Assembly: GCF_024701375.2 (NCBI RefSeq) | Contig: NZ_CP113910.1 | Location: forward strand, 4,216,001 to 4,280,000 | Source of the DNA: Streptomyces sp. KMM 9044 | Lineage (GTDB): Bacteria > Actinomycetota > Actinomycetes > Streptomycetales > Streptomycetaceae | Direction of reading: 5' to 3' | DNA length: 64,000 nucleotides | Part shown: piece by piece, positions 53,360-61,649 of the stretch | Layout: the number at the start of each line of letters is the position of its first letter | Position numbering within the stretch: position 1 is the stretch's first letter | Made by a program: the position numbers and the translations under genes | The notes under the pieces: model-generated | Told to the model about the DNA's origin: nothing | Databases searched by the model: none | What the model saw: the letters and a program-made list of their open reading frames with translations, nothing else

Positions 53360-53408
53360 GGCCACTGACCGGCCACGGCACCACAGACCCGGTCACGGGA
53401 GCCGCTGT

Positions 53409-53454
53409 CCGAGCGGGGCGGAGAGAGTGCGCGCACTCTCTCCGCCCCGCTCGG
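53409..53454. terminator. 22-bp stem hairpin between GPP34 and the XRE gene
   Basis: Arms beginning CCGAGCGGGGCGGAGAGAG and their exact complement meet with a two-base centre, giving a 46-base palindrome beginning 50 bases after the GPP34 stop. It is a very strong terminator candidate. Confidence 0.88.
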
Positions 53455-53648
53455 CGTGCCGGAAACCCGCCACCGTACCGACTTCGCACGGTTCCGTGCC
53501 GCCGGCGCCCCCGGACCGGGCTGTACCCGCGGGATATCCGCTGTTTCCCAGCGGCAGGAAGCGCCTTGGTGGCAGTCTGCTCAACACCAGATACGCAAAG
53601 TGGCAAGTACGAGTAAGTGCGAGGCACGCAGCCGGAGGTGCACGTCCC

Positions 53649-54506
53649 GTGGCGTCCAACGTCAATCCCACCGTCAGGCGGCGCCGGCTGGGCCAGGAGC
53701 TGCGCAGGCTCCGTGAGCTCAAGGGCATGACGGCGGAGGAGGTGGCGGAGCGCCTGCTGGTGTCGCAGTCGAAGATCAGCCGGCTGGAGAACGGCCGGCG
53801 CAGCATCAGCCAGCGGGACGTCCGCGACCTCTGCGGCGTCTACGAGGTCGAGGACCAGCGGATCGTCGAGTCGCTGATGCAGATGGCCAAGGACTCGCGC
53901 CAGCAGGGCTGGTGGCACGCCTTCGGTGACATCCCGTACAGCGTCTACATCGGTCTGGAGACGGACGCGGAGTCGCTCAGGGTCTACGAACCGCAGATCA
54001 TCACCGGCCTGTTGCAGACCCGCGCGTATGCCGAGGCGATCGTCCGGGGCGGTTCGCCGGAGTCGTCCGAGCAGGACAACGGCAAGCGGGTCGAGGTCCG
54101 CCTGTGCCGGCAGAGCCGCATCACCGCCGGGACGGACCCGCTGCGACTGTGGGTGGTGCTGGACGAGGCGTCGTTGCGCCGGGTCGTCGGAAGCCGACAG
54201 GTCATGCGTGAACAGCTGGAACACGTCATGGAGTTGTCGCAGCAGCCGCACATCACCGTGCAGGTCCTGCCGTTCGAGGTCGGCGCGCACTCCGGCATCA
54301 ACGGCCAGTACTCCATCCTGGAGTTCGCGGACGCGGCCGATTCGAGTGTCGTGTACATCGAGGGCGTGACCAGCGACCTGTACCTGGAGAAGCCGCACGA
54401 CGTGCAGAAGTACACCGTGATGTACGAGCACCTGAGGGCCCAGTCCCTGAACGTGGAGCAGTCCCGTCAGCTGGTCGAGCGGGTTGCGAAGGAGTACGCG
54501 CGCTGA
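53649..54506 (+). CDS. XRE-family regulator with DUF5753 (Scr1-type)
   Basis: A 285-residue regulator. A helix-turn-helix domain (QELRRLRELKGMTAEEVAERL, VSQSKISRLENGRRSI) occupies about residues 10-66, followed by a DUF5753 domain (QIITGLLQTRAYAEAIV, LWVVLDEASLRRVVGS, ITVQVLPFEVGAH). GTG at 53649 follows GGAGGTGCACGTCCC. It is paired with a DUF397 gene downstream. From memory, the S. coelicolor counterpart at this position (Scr1/Scr2, SCO4441/SCO4442) is a strong positive regulator of antibiotic production. The pair may work like a regulator and its antagonist. Confidence 0.9.
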   Translation: MASNVNPTVRRRRLGQELRRLRELKGMTAEEVAERLLVSQSKISRLENGRRSISQRDVRDLCGVYEVEDQRIVESLMQMAKDSRQQGWWHAFGDIPYSVYIGLETDAESLRVYEPQIITGLLQTRAYAEAIVRGGSPESSEQDNGKRVEVRLCRQSRITAGTDPLRLWVVLDEASLRRVVGSRQVMREQLEHVMELSQQPHITVQVLPFEVGAHSGINGQYSILEFADAADSSVVYIEGVTSDLYLEKPHDVQKYTVMYEHLRAQSLNVEQSRQLVERVAKEYAR

Positions 54507-54732
54507 GGTCCCGGCAGGCAAAAGGGCGGAATTGTACACCGCTGACATGCCTGGCTGGAAGTATCTCCTGGAATATGCCCCCGGTCGAGTGAATGGCTGC
54601 TCCGAAAAAGGATGTTGGCGAGTAGCGTCGATCACGCCAACCGTCAGTGAAGGTTGGCGCAATCCGTTCTGCGGGTCCCTGCCGGACGCGCAGTCCGGTG
54701 ACACCGACTCAGCAACCCGCTACGGAGCGAAC

Positions 54733-54924
54733 ATGGCAATTCGTCTGGGCACCACGGAAACGTGGACGACGTCCTCCTACACCAACAACAACGGCGCGTG
54801 CGTGATGGTCAGGTCGACCACCGAGGAGGCACTGGAGCTCGGGGACACCAAGGTCCCCGAGGGGCCGAAGCTGGCCTTCCCCACGGACGCGTGGGGCGCT
54901 TTCGTGGCCTCGGTGAAGGACTGA
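54733..54924 (+). CDS. DUF397 protein (Scr2-type partner of the XRE regulator)
   Basis: A 63-residue DUF397 protein with W-T-T-S-S-Y-T and NNNGACVMV followed by DTKVPEGPKLAF and WGAFVASVKD. ATG at 54733 follows GGAG by 5 bases. It lies about 230 bases after the XRE gene with a separate upstream region that carries CTGGCTGGAAG and CGAGTAGCG stretches, so it may have its own promoter. DUF397 proteins interact with XRE/DUF5753 partners. Confidence 0.92.
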   Translation: MAIRLGTTETWTTSSYTNNNGACVMVRSTTEEALELGDTKVPEGPKLAFPTDAWGAFVASVKD

Positions 54925-55140
54925 GAAGGCCGGACCGCACAGGGACGTACAGCGGGCCGCCAGCAGCCCCGCCCCTACGACGGGACACCTGCCGGCGGCA
55001 TCAGCGCAAGCCCGTCCCAGGACCCCGTCACAAGCCCGGTCCCAGCACGACCGCACGGCTGAGGAGCCCTCTCGACGAGATCGCCGTCCTTGCCGAGAGG
55101 GCTCGGCCCGTGCCCGCGTCCCGCGACCGCGGCTACGCCG
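54925..55140. other. intergenic region
   Basis: No gene. AGAGGGCTC recurs near 55065 and 55095 and might form part of a terminator for the DUF397 transcript (GAGGAGCCCTCTCGACGAG facing CCGAGAGGGCTCGG). Nothing else stands out. Confidence 0.45.
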
Positions 55141-55574
55141 CTACCGCACCGGGAACGCCACGCCGCACACCGGGTCCTCGGCCCCCGCGGCGCCCCAGTC
55201 CGCGAAGTACACCTCCCGGCAGGGCCGTGCGGCCGTCAGCCCCCCGGCCGCCATCCACTGCTCCACGGCCTCGAACGCGGCCAGAATCTGCGGATGAGCC
55301 CCCCGCGCCTTGGTGATCCGGGTGCGGGCCGGCCGCTGGGCCGGCTCCACCCGCACCGCCGTCCCACGGGCCCGCCCCTGCGTATCGGCTCAGGCCCGCG
55401 CCGCCGCCTCGTCGGCGACCGGCACGCCTCGGCGGGACCGGCAGAACCGGTACCCGGTGACCTCGTCGCCCCGCGCCGGAACCAGCAGCCCAGCCGGTCG
55501 TACAACCGCGACGCCTTGGCCGGCAGACGCGCCCGCGCCGCGAACGCGCCGGTGCCGAGCAGTTCCTCGTCCAC
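55141..55574 (-). pseudogene. decayed MerR-family regulator with GyrI-like C-terminus
   Basis: Reading leftwards, MDEELLGTGAFAARARLPAKASRLYDRLG is a MerR helix-turn-helix start, then the frame shifts (LVPARGDEVTGYRF in the next frame), and after a large deletion the end is ITKARGAHPQILAAFEAVEQWM plus EVYFADWG and DPVCGVAFPVR, a typical end of MerR/GyrI effector-binding proteins. About 130 residues of the middle are missing. It is therefore nonfunctional. An intact MerR-type palindrome lies upstream. Confidence 0.72.
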
Positions 55575-55631
55575 CGTGCCGTCCTCCGCCGCCGGGCAGC
55601 CCTTCCGCCCGGCGACACGAACGCTCCCCCC

Positions 55632-55651
55632 TGCCCCAGGGGCAAGGTCAA
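55632..55651 (-). promoter_or_regulatory. surviving MerR-type operator
   Basis: On the minus strand TTGACC (55651-55646) is followed by TGCCCC/GGGGCA (55644-55632), a dyad inside the expected promoter spacer, as in MerR-family self-regulated promoters. It precedes the broken MerR gene. Confidence 0.45.
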
Positions 55652-55719
55652 CACCCCGGCGGACCCGAGGCCACCGTGGACGGGGCCGCTCTCCTCGAGG
55701 GAGCTTTGCCCGGCTAGCT

Positions 55720-55859
55720 GACTCTGCTGCGCAATTACCCGGCGTGATGACGCCGTGCCGATACGGCCTTCAGAGCGCGTCGCAGATGCAGGCAGGCCGG
55801 GCGCGGCCGAGCCCTGAAAGCATGGCACGTGATCGCTCGCCGAATTGAGCAGCAGAGTC
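55720..55859 (+). mobile_element. 140-bp inverted-repeat element (MITE-like), copy B
   Basis: Ends GACTCTGCTGCGCAATT and, inverted, GACTCTGCTGCTCAATT form a 17-bp TIR with one mismatch. The flanks are perfect hexamer duplicates CTAGCT. The termini match copies A and C but the interior differs, so B is a diverged or recombined member. It has no coding capacity. Confidence 0.75.
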
Positions 55860-56032
55860 CTAGCTCCCTCCTCCGCGGGTCACTCTTTTGCACAGCCTCC
55901 GGGCTGGATCACGGTCCTGAAGCGATCGTGCTTCGGCGGGTTCTGCACCGCGGACCGCTGCGCTGATCGGTGGCTGACCAGCTGTGATCAGTTGATCTTC
56001 CCGAACGGGTGACCTGCGGAGGACGGAGCTAG
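55860..56032. mobile_element. 173-bp inverted-repeat element (different family), between copies B and C
   Basis: Left end CTAGCTCCCTCCTCCGC then GGGTCAC; right end, read inverted, CTAGCTCCGTCCTCCGC then AGGTCAC. The 24-bp termini match at 22 positions. It fills exactly the space between the MITE-like copies B and C, and its terminal CTAG motifs coincide with their target duplications. It may be a second MITE family into whose ends B and C inserted. No coding region. Confidence 0.6.
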
Positions 56033-56034
56033 CC

Positions 56035-56175
56035 GACTCTGTTGCTCCATTGCGGAGAGGGACGCCGGCCTGTCGGCGGGGCGCAGGGAACGGGTCTCGC
56101 GAGGAGGCGGTCCGGCCCCGGCGGGCCCCTCTCGGATGCGGTGCGTGACCCTCCCCCGAATCGGGCAGCAGAGTT
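56035..56175 (-). mobile_element. 141-bp inverted-repeat element (MITE-like), copy C, at the glutathione peroxidase stop codon
   Basis: Inverted relative to copy A and nearly identical to it. Ends are GACTCTGTTGCTCCATT and, inverted, AACTCTGCTGCCCGATT. Flanking hexamers CTAGCC/TTAGCC suggest a 6-bp target duplication with one change. The right hexamer contains the stop codon of the minus-strand glutathione peroxidase gene, as copy A does at afsS. Confidence 0.8.
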
Positions 56176-56685
56176 TTAGCCGAGCGCACCCTCGACCGCC
56201 GCCACGACCTCTGCCGACTCCGGCTCGGTCTGCGGCGAGAAACGGGCGACGACCTTGCCGTCCCGCCCGATCAGGAACTTCTCGAAGTTCCAGCGGATGT
56301 CCCCGCTGTGCCCCTCGGAGTCGGCGAAGCCGACCAGCCGCTCGTACAGCGCGTGCCGTCCCTCCCCGTTGACGTCGACCTTCTCGGTCATGGGGAAGGT
56401 CACGCCGTACGTGGCGGAGCAGAACTCGGCGATCTCCTCCGAGGTGCCGGGCTCCTGCCCCATGAACTGGTTGCAGGGCACGCCGAGCAGCGTGAAGCCC
56501 TTCGCCGCGTACTGCTCGTGCAGGCGCTCCAGTCCGGCGTACTGCGGGGTCAGCCCGCACCGGGAGGCCACGTTCACGACGAGCACGACCTGACCCGCAT
56601 ACCGCGCCAGCCCGGCGGGACCGCCGCTCAGAGCACCGATCTCGACATCGAGGGGAGAAGAACCGTTGGTCTCTACAGTCGTCAT
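56176..56685 (-). CDS. glutathione peroxidase-family thiol peroxidase
   Basis: A 169-residue Gpx-fold peroxidase using cysteine rather than selenocysteine. The peroxidatic Cys43 is in VNVASRCGLTPQY, the resolving-loop region LLGVPCNQFMGQEPG carries the conserved Gln, and IRWNFEKFLIGRDG the conserved Trp/Asn. It reduces hydroperoxides, probably with thioredoxin or mycothiol rather than glutathione since actinobacteria lack glutathione. The stop codon is TAA at the junction with MITE-like copy C. Confidence 0.94.
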   Translation of the reverse strand: MTTVETNGSSPLDVEIGALSGGPAGLARYAGQVVLVVNVASRCGLTPQYAGLERLHEQYAAKGFTLLGVPCNQFMGQEPGTSEEIAEFCSATYGVTFPMTEKVDVNGEGRHALYERLVGFADSEGHSGDIRWNFEKFLIGRDGKVVARFSPQTEPESAEVVAAVEGALG

Positions 56686-56841
56686 GACCGGATGCTAACT
56701 CCACGACAGGACGCACCGTTGCCCGGCGTCGGTCGTCCCGGCCGTCGGCCCGCCCCCCCAGCGGTCCCGGAGGAAGGGAAGGGAAGGAGAGCGGGGAGCC
56801 GGCACGCGTCGGCTTCCCCGCCCTCGCGTCGGCCGGGCCGC

Positions 56842-57669
56842 CTACGGCTTGCGGGCCACTCCGCCGTAGGCGTCCACGGCCTTCCCGTCGTCCTCGCCCG
56901 GTGTCCCGGCCTCGGGCCGCCACTCCGGGACCCGTACGACACCCGGTTCGACCAGTTCGAGGCCGTCGAAGAATCCGGCGATCTCCTCGACCTCGCGCAC
57001 GTAGTACGGCACGGCGCCGCTCGAGTTGTACGCGTTCGACGCGGCGATCATGCCCTCGCTCGTCGCCGTACTGTCGCTGATCACGAGGTAACTGCCCGAG
57101 GGGAGAACCGCCATGAGCCGGCTCACCACTTCACGGGCCTGCTCGTAGTCGGCGACGTGGCCGAGCGTGTTGAGGATGATCAGGGCGACGGGGCGGGACA
57201 GGTCCAGCGTCCCGGCGGCGGCCCGCAGGACGGACTCGGGGTCGTAGAGATCGGCGTCCAGATAGTCGGTGCGGCCCTCGGGGGTACTGGTCAGCAGGGC
57301 GTTGGCGTGCGTCAGCACGATCGGGTCGTTGTCGACGTACACGATCCGCGCGTCCGGAGCGACGCGTTGTGCCACCTGATGTGTGTTGTCGGCGGTCGGC
57401 AGGCCCGTACCGATGTCCAGAAACTGTCGCACCCCCTGCTCCTCGGCCAGATGGGTGACGGCCCGCCCGAGGAACCGCCGACTGGTGAGTGCCACGTCGA
57501 CCAGCCCGGGGAAGATGCCCTTGATCTGGTCCCCGATCTCCCGGTCGATCTCGTAGTGGTCCTTGCCACCGACGAAGTAGTTCCAGAACCGCGCCGAGTG
57601 CGGCTTCGTCGTATCGATACGGGCACGCGTCTCGAAACCGGCGCTGTCCTGAGTAGTGTCCTCCGACAC
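56842..57669 (-). CDS. SAM-dependent methyltransferase, DUF574 family
   Basis: A 275-residue member of the actinobacterial DUF574 methyltransferase family. Signature segments are KPHSARFWNYFVGGKDHYEID at the start, VRQFLDIGTGLPTADNTHQVAQ (SAM motif I), ARIVYVDNDPIVLTHANALL and VALIILNTLGHVAD. GTG at 57669 follows AGGAGG by 7 bases. These proteins are abundant in Streptomyces, often near sensor or regulator genes; substrates are unknown. Confidence 0.92.
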   Translation of the reverse strand: MSEDTTQDSAGFETRARIDTTKPHSARFWNYFVGGKDHYEIDREIGDQIKGIFPGLVDVALTSRRFLGRAVTHLAEEQGVRQFLDIGTGLPTADNTHQVAQRVAPDARIVYVDNDPIVLTHANALLTSTPEGRTDYLDADLYDPESVLRAAAGTLDLSRPVALIILNTLGHVADYEQAREVVSRLMAVLPSGSYLVISDSTATSEGMIAASNAYNSSGAVPYYVREVEEIAGFFDGLELVEPGVVRVPEWRPEAGTPGEDDGKAVDAYGGVARKP

Positions 57670-57898
57670 GGCTGAGCCTCCTGTGGTGAGCGTGACCAGT
57701 GGGTCCAACCTAGGCGAACTCACCGGCCTCGCCTGTTGGTTGGCGGCGAACCCGGTAACCGAAGTGCGTGTTCCAGCCATCGCCGGAGCACGTACACGCA
57801 GCGCAGTGCCAGGCGCTACAGGAACCCCTGGTCTTCCTTCTGGGCGCGGACGAAGGCGGCGAACTCCGGAGGTGAACCGGGCGCCGCCTGAGAGGCGC

Positions 57899-58453
57899 TC
57901 AACTCGAACTGGCTTCAGAGGCAGGGGGAGTGGTGTTGACGAGCGTGGGGTGGGGCTCGTCACCGGACATGGCGAGGAGGCCCTTGAGGCAGCGTGCCGC
58001 CAGGAGCCAGTTCCGGGGGTTCCTCATGTTCAGGCCGCCGATGAGCTGCTTGAGCATGGTCAGGCTGTCGAAGTAGACGCGCTCGCAGACGAGGTTCTCA
58101 TCGGCGTCGAAGATGAAGTACGCCGTCATGCGCACCCGGAAGCGGCTGCCCGTGGGCGGTATGGCGCCGAGCGGGCCGAGGTGGGTGCCGAGCAGCCAGA
58201 ACTCGGTGATCACGGCGTCGTCGCTGTGCCGTATGGCGATGATCTCGTGGTCCTGGTCGGGGAAGGCGACCCGGCTGTCGTGATAGTAGGCCCGCACGGC
58301 GGTGTCGCCGTCATGGACCTGCATGGTCGGGATGAGTTCGTAGTGCGGGTGCGGGAATGTCGACAGGACGTCGTCCCACTCCTGGCGGACCTCGTCCCGG
58401 AAGTGGTGGAGGACGAGCTGGTGACGGGCCTTGCGGATCTCGTCGGTGGTCAT
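57899..58453 (-). CDS. SnoaL/NTF2-like polyketide-cyclase-type protein
   Basis: A 184-residue cone-fold protein with VRAYYHDSRVAFPDQDHEIIAI, AVITEFWLLGTHLGPLGAIPPTG and FRVRMTAYFIFDADENLVCERVYFDSLTMLKQL, typical of the SnoaL-like ester-cyclase family. ATG at 58453 follows AGGTAGGACCTC. Actual activity may be cyclase, isomerase or ligand binding. No biosynthetic genes are close, so a role in antibiotic synthesis is not supported. Confidence 0.85.
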   Translation of the reverse strand: MTTDEIRKARHQLVLHHFRDEVRQEWDDVLSTFPHPHYELIPTMQVHDGDTAVRAYYHDSRVAFPDQDHEIIAIRHSDDAVITEFWLLGTHLGPLGAIPPTGSRFRVRMTAYFIFDADENLVCERVYFDSLTMLKQLIGGLNMRNPRNWLLAARCLKGLLAMSGDEPHPTLVNTTPPASEASSS

Positions 58454-58541
58454 GAGGTCCTACCTTTCTTGATGTGGGTCTGAACTGGTCATGCGGACTG
58501 GCGGATACCGGCGGGAGGGACGAACCCATGCCGTGTCAGCC

Positions 58542-58763
58542 CTATGTGATTTCGGGTATGGCGGACCGTGTGACGGGGTCGGGGCTGGTGACGTGGACGC
58601 TTCCGCGCCCCCGGTGCAGCTCGTAGGTACCGGAGCGGAAGGGGCGGTAGCCGTCGGTGACCGTCCACGAGCCGATGCGCCGGACCCAGGCCACCGGCCC
58701 CACCGCGAACACCTCACCGGTGCCTGTGGCCAGGGTGCCGCGCAACCGGCTGCGATGGCCCTC
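58542..58763 (-). pseudogene. possible C-terminal fragment of a minus-strand gene
   Basis: The frame RSRLRGTLATGTGEVFAV, then VAWVRRIGSWTVTDGYRPF and SGTYELHRGRGSVHVTSP to TAG has protein-like composition and ends cleanly, but no start or ribosome site and no continuation upstream. It may be the remnant of a larger gene removed by rearrangement. The family is not recognised. Confidence 0.3.
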
Positions 58764-59153
58764 CGGCTGAACGCCCTTCTGTCGCACCGGTGTTCCGTCT
58801 CCACCGGCACACACTATGGCGCAAGGCGGCAAGCCCTTGCTCCGGGCGGAACGCCCTTCTCGGCCAACTCCTCCTGTCCGCTTCCTTGCTGTATGTCCAC
58901 CCTTCAGGGGGCGGCGAAGCGGAGCAGTACGGCGATGGGGCCGGTGGTGACGACGGGCACCGACGCGGTTCCGGCGCCGGACCGGTTCGGCTGGTGGAAC
59001 GACATGGTCGGCCGAAGGGAGACCGCGCGCTCCGCCGAAGCCCCGACCGATCGGTGAGGGTGGCAGCGGATACCTGACCTCCCGGCGGCTTCGGAGTCGG
59101 ACGGGCACGCCACACGGCCACGGGCATCGGCCGCCCGTGGCGAAGCACCTCCG
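58764..59153. other. noncoding or decayed region
   Basis: No gene is supported. AACGCCCTTCT occurs twice (about 58767 and 58849). The sequence composition is more mixed than in the neighbouring genes. Confidence 0.4.
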
Positions 59154-59191
59154 GGCCCGAAGCGCTGGGGTGTCGCCCTGCGCTTCGGGCC
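59154..59191 (-). terminator. 12-bp hairpin downstream of the cation antiporter gene
   Basis: GGCCCGAAGCGC pairs with GCGCTTCGGGCC across a 14-base loop. It lies about 55 bases past the stop of the minus-strand antiporter gene and is a probable terminator. Confidence 0.65.
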
Positions 59192-59246
59192 CCGGGGGCG
59201 AGGGGCGAGGGCTACGGAGGTGCTGTGCCGAGCCGTGGTGCCGGGC

Positions 59247-60299
59247 CTAGACGGCGAGGACGGTGACAATGCCGAGGTAGACAGCCAGGAGCAGGACACC
59301 GTCGAATCCCACGCGCAGCCAGTTGGCCCGCTGGCGGACGAGCAGGCCGCTGAGGAGGACAGTTGTCATCACCAGTGAGCCGCTGGTGAGGAACAGCTCC
59401 TGCGGGGCGGCGGCGTGGAAGAGCGAACCTCCTCCGTAGGCGATGTCGCCCACGACCAGGTTGAGCGCGTCGAGGCAGTTGCCGCCGATGATGGCGGCGA
59501 TGGCCAGGGTCACGGCCCCACGGCGTACGGCGGCGATGGACGTGACCGTCTCCGGCAGCGCGTTGACCACCCCCATGAAGACCGCGCCGACGAGACCCGC
59601 GCTCAGACCGGTGTGCTCCGTGAGGCTCTCCGCGGCGCGGGCCACGGCCCACCCGCCGACCGCGACGATCACCGCGGCGGCCGTGAACTCCGTCCACAAC
59701 CGCCGGGTGCTGTGGGAGGTCACGGCCTCGTCGTCGGCATCGCCGTCGGGGACGTCCGCCAGCGTGTCCGTGGTGCGCACGGCTCGCCACATGGGAGACC
59801 CCTGCCCGCGTATGAGCCGCAGGCCGCCCCAGTACAGAGCCACCATGGCGACGGACGCGGGGTGGACCCCCAGCACGGTCACGTCCGGACTGAACGTGGC
59901 CATCAGCGCGATGCCCAGCAGCACGATCAGCAGGCAGCCGAACATCATGTTCTGCAACGAGGCGGCAGCGTGCTCCAGGTTGGCCTCCCGGTGGAACGCG
60001 TCGGCCACCGCGATCGCCACGGTCTGCGCGGCGATGCCGCCCACGGCGTTGCTGTACGCGAGCTGCGGTTGGTCCGAGGCCGCGCTGACCGCCGTCATCA
60101 CGATCCCGGACATCGAGGTGACCAGCCCGAACAGTACGGCGCCGAAGAACGCCTCGCCCCACCCTGTCCGGTCGGCCAGTACGTCGCCCACGCTCGCGAG
60201 CCGGACACTGCACACCACGGTGACGCTCGTGGCCAGGACGAAGACGGCGATGCTCCAGCCCAGTGGCCACAGCTCGTTCAGGAATGCGGGCACGGTCAC
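59247..60299 (-). CDS. sodium/calcium exchanger-like (CaCA superfamily) membrane antiporter
   Basis: A 350-residue integral membrane protein with about 10-11 helices and two inverted halves. The first half has VLFGLVTSMSGIVMTAVSAASD, and the second the canonical alpha-repeat GAVFMGVVNALPETVTSIAAVRRG followed by GGNCLDALNLVVGD. The loop between halves (TTDTLADVPDGDADDEAV) is acidic and cytoplasmic. The first alpha repeat lacks the usual G-x-S-x-P-E motif, having T-S-M-S-G-I instead, so exchange activity may be altered. GTG at 60299 is used; GTG at 60293 is possible. Confidence 0.85.
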   Translation of the reverse strand: MTVPAFLNELWPLGWSIAVFVLATSVTVVCSVRLASVGDVLADRTGWGEAFFGAVLFGLVTSMSGIVMTAVSAASDQPQLAYSNAVGGIAAQTVAIAVADAFHREANLEHAAASLQNMMFGCLLIVLLGIALMATFSPDVTVLGVHPASVAMVALYWGGLRLIRGQGSPMWRAVRTTDTLADVPDGDADDEAVTSHSTRRLWTEFTAAAVIVAVGGWAVARAAESLTEHTGLSAGLVGAVFMGVVNALPETVTSIAAVRRGAVTLAIAAIIGGNCLDALNLVVGDIAYGGGSLFHAAAPQELFLTSGSLVMTTVLLSGLLVRQRANWLRVGFDGVLLLAVYLGIVTVLAV

Positions 60300-61015
60300 C
60301 TTTCACACGGTCCGGAGGCGGCAGAGCTGACCAGTTACCCCGGCCCTCCTCCCCTCATGTGCGCGCCACGGGATGCGAATCCGCGCCCCCGCTTCAGGAG
60401 GAAGGGGTGTCACGCGGCGCAGCCAGGCACCGCCCGTCCCCGCTCCAGCCGGAGGCGGGCGGCTGCGGCTGATGGACCCCGGTGGGGAACCTTTCACTCG
60501 AACGGGCTGAAATCTGTTGTGGCTGATGTAGACATGCGGCCGTTGAGGAGTTAGTGTCTCTGTTGTAGCCAGGAAGTCGGTGGGGCGTGGCAGACACGAA
60601 CTGCCCGCACGAAGAACAGAGGTAATAGCACGGCGGTGGAGCGGCGGGGCCGGAGTCCGCTTGGGGTCCCCTCGCTGACCGCCGGGCTCGGTGGCCGCAT
60701 GAGGGTCACCAGCCGTACGCAGAATCCGCAGTACCGGGCAGCACCAAGAGGCCCGTCAGAAGAAAGAAGGAGGGCGACGCCATCAGGATCGCCCGGGCGA
60801 GAACGGTTCGCCCGGGTACCGCAGGCCCCGGAACGGAAGGTGGTCCCACGGTCACGCATCCGCGATCCCCGCATTCTCCGCCCCCCGACGGGGGCCGGCG
60901 CGGAAACAGAAGGCCGGCATGGCAAGAAGCCGGTCGATGGTGTTAGAAATCCCTCGGGGCCTTGGTGCCGTACGGCACCAAGGCCCCTCGACGCATTCCC
61001 CCATCAGAGGTGCAG
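60300..61015 (+). promoter_or_regulatory. long untranslated region ahead of the MerR gene with hairpins
   Basis: About 700 bases with no supported gene. A strong AAGGAGGG (about 60767-60774) has no start codon at normal distance and is followed by a CCCGGGCGA/TCGCCCGGG hairpin (60792-60816). A perfect 32-bp palindrome (60956-60987) lies 28 bases before the MerR start. The layout resembles a long leader of cold-shock genes in which the csp gene itself is missing; this is inference. Confidence 0.35.
60956..60987. terminator. 32-bp perfect palindrome upstream of the MerR gene
   Basis: The half-site GGGGCCTTGGTGCCGT is followed directly by its complement. It could terminate a transcript coming from the left or attenuate transcription into the MerR gene. 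Confidence 0.75.
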
Positions 61016-61354
61016 ATGACCGCAGACACACCGCTCGACCGAATCGACGACGACGACTACCCCGCTTACACCATGGGGCGAGCGGCGGAGATGCTCGGCA
61101 CCACGCCCGCCTTCCTGCGGACCCTTGGTGAAGCCAGGCTGATCACGCCCCTGCGCTCCGAGGGCGGTCACCGTCGCTACTCCCGCTACCAGTTGCGTAT
61201 CGCCGCCCGCGCCCGCGAGATGGTCGACCAGGGCACGTCCATCGAGGCCGCGTGCCGCATCATCATCCTGGAAGACCAGCTCGAAGAGGCCCAGCGCATC
61301 AACGCCGAACTGCGACGCGGTGATGTGGGGGCCGACCACACGACGGACGCCTGA
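61016..61354 (+). CDS. small MerR-family regulator
   Basis: A 112-residue protein with a MerR helix-turn-helix wing: DDDYPAYTMGRAAEMLGT, PAFLRTLGEARLITPLRSEGGHRRYSRYQLRIAARARE and a short helix for dimerisation (SIEAACRIIILEDQLEEAQRINAEL). There is no ligand- or metal-binding C-terminal domain. ATG at 61016 follows AGAGGTGCAG. Such proteins accompany cold-shock or DEAD-box helicase genes in actinomycetes, as here. Confidence 0.9.
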   Translation: MTADTPLDRIDDDDYPAYTMGRAAEMLGTTPAFLRTLGEARLITPLRSEGGHRRYSRYQLRIAARAREMVDQGTSIEAACRIIILEDQLEEAQRINAELRRGDVGADHTTDA

Positions 61355-61578
61355 CCCGCACCTCCACAGCGGGAGGTGAACCACCTGGTCCGTAACCGGC
61401 AGCCGATCAGGCCGGACGTCGTCGCCCGGCCCGGTACGGCAGTCCGAGGAGACGAGGAGACGAGGAGCCCGGGCTGCCGGGCGGTCTCCGGAGCGGCAGC
61501 CCCCTGTTGCGCAGGTCACCCGCAGGAGTGGTTCTGGACAGGGCAGCCGCCCGACGCCTGACGAGACCGGGAAAACAA
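61355..61578. other. intergenic region after the MerR gene
   Basis: No gene; GAGACGAGGAGACGAGGAG is a short imperfect direct repeat near 61450. It leads into the bidirectional terminator. Confidence 0.45.
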
Positions 61579-61631
61579 GCAGGCACCGGTACAGCCACCA
61601 CTGCTGTCCTGGCGGCTGTACCGGTGCCTGC
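61579..61631. terminator. 18-bp bidirectional terminator between convergent genes
   Basis: GCAGGCACCGGTACAGCC and its exact complement surround a 17-base loop. It separates the convergent MerR gene and the small conserved gene, and probably terminates both transcripts. Confidence 0.85.
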
Positions 61632-61649
61632 TCGCGTCTGTCCCGCCGG

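Noticed and set aside
55860..56189. Minus-strand 109-codon frame across the inverted-repeat elements
   Set aside because: It shares segments with a frame at 35.5 kb only because copies A and C of the MITE-like element are the same DNA; no start signal or conserved domain.
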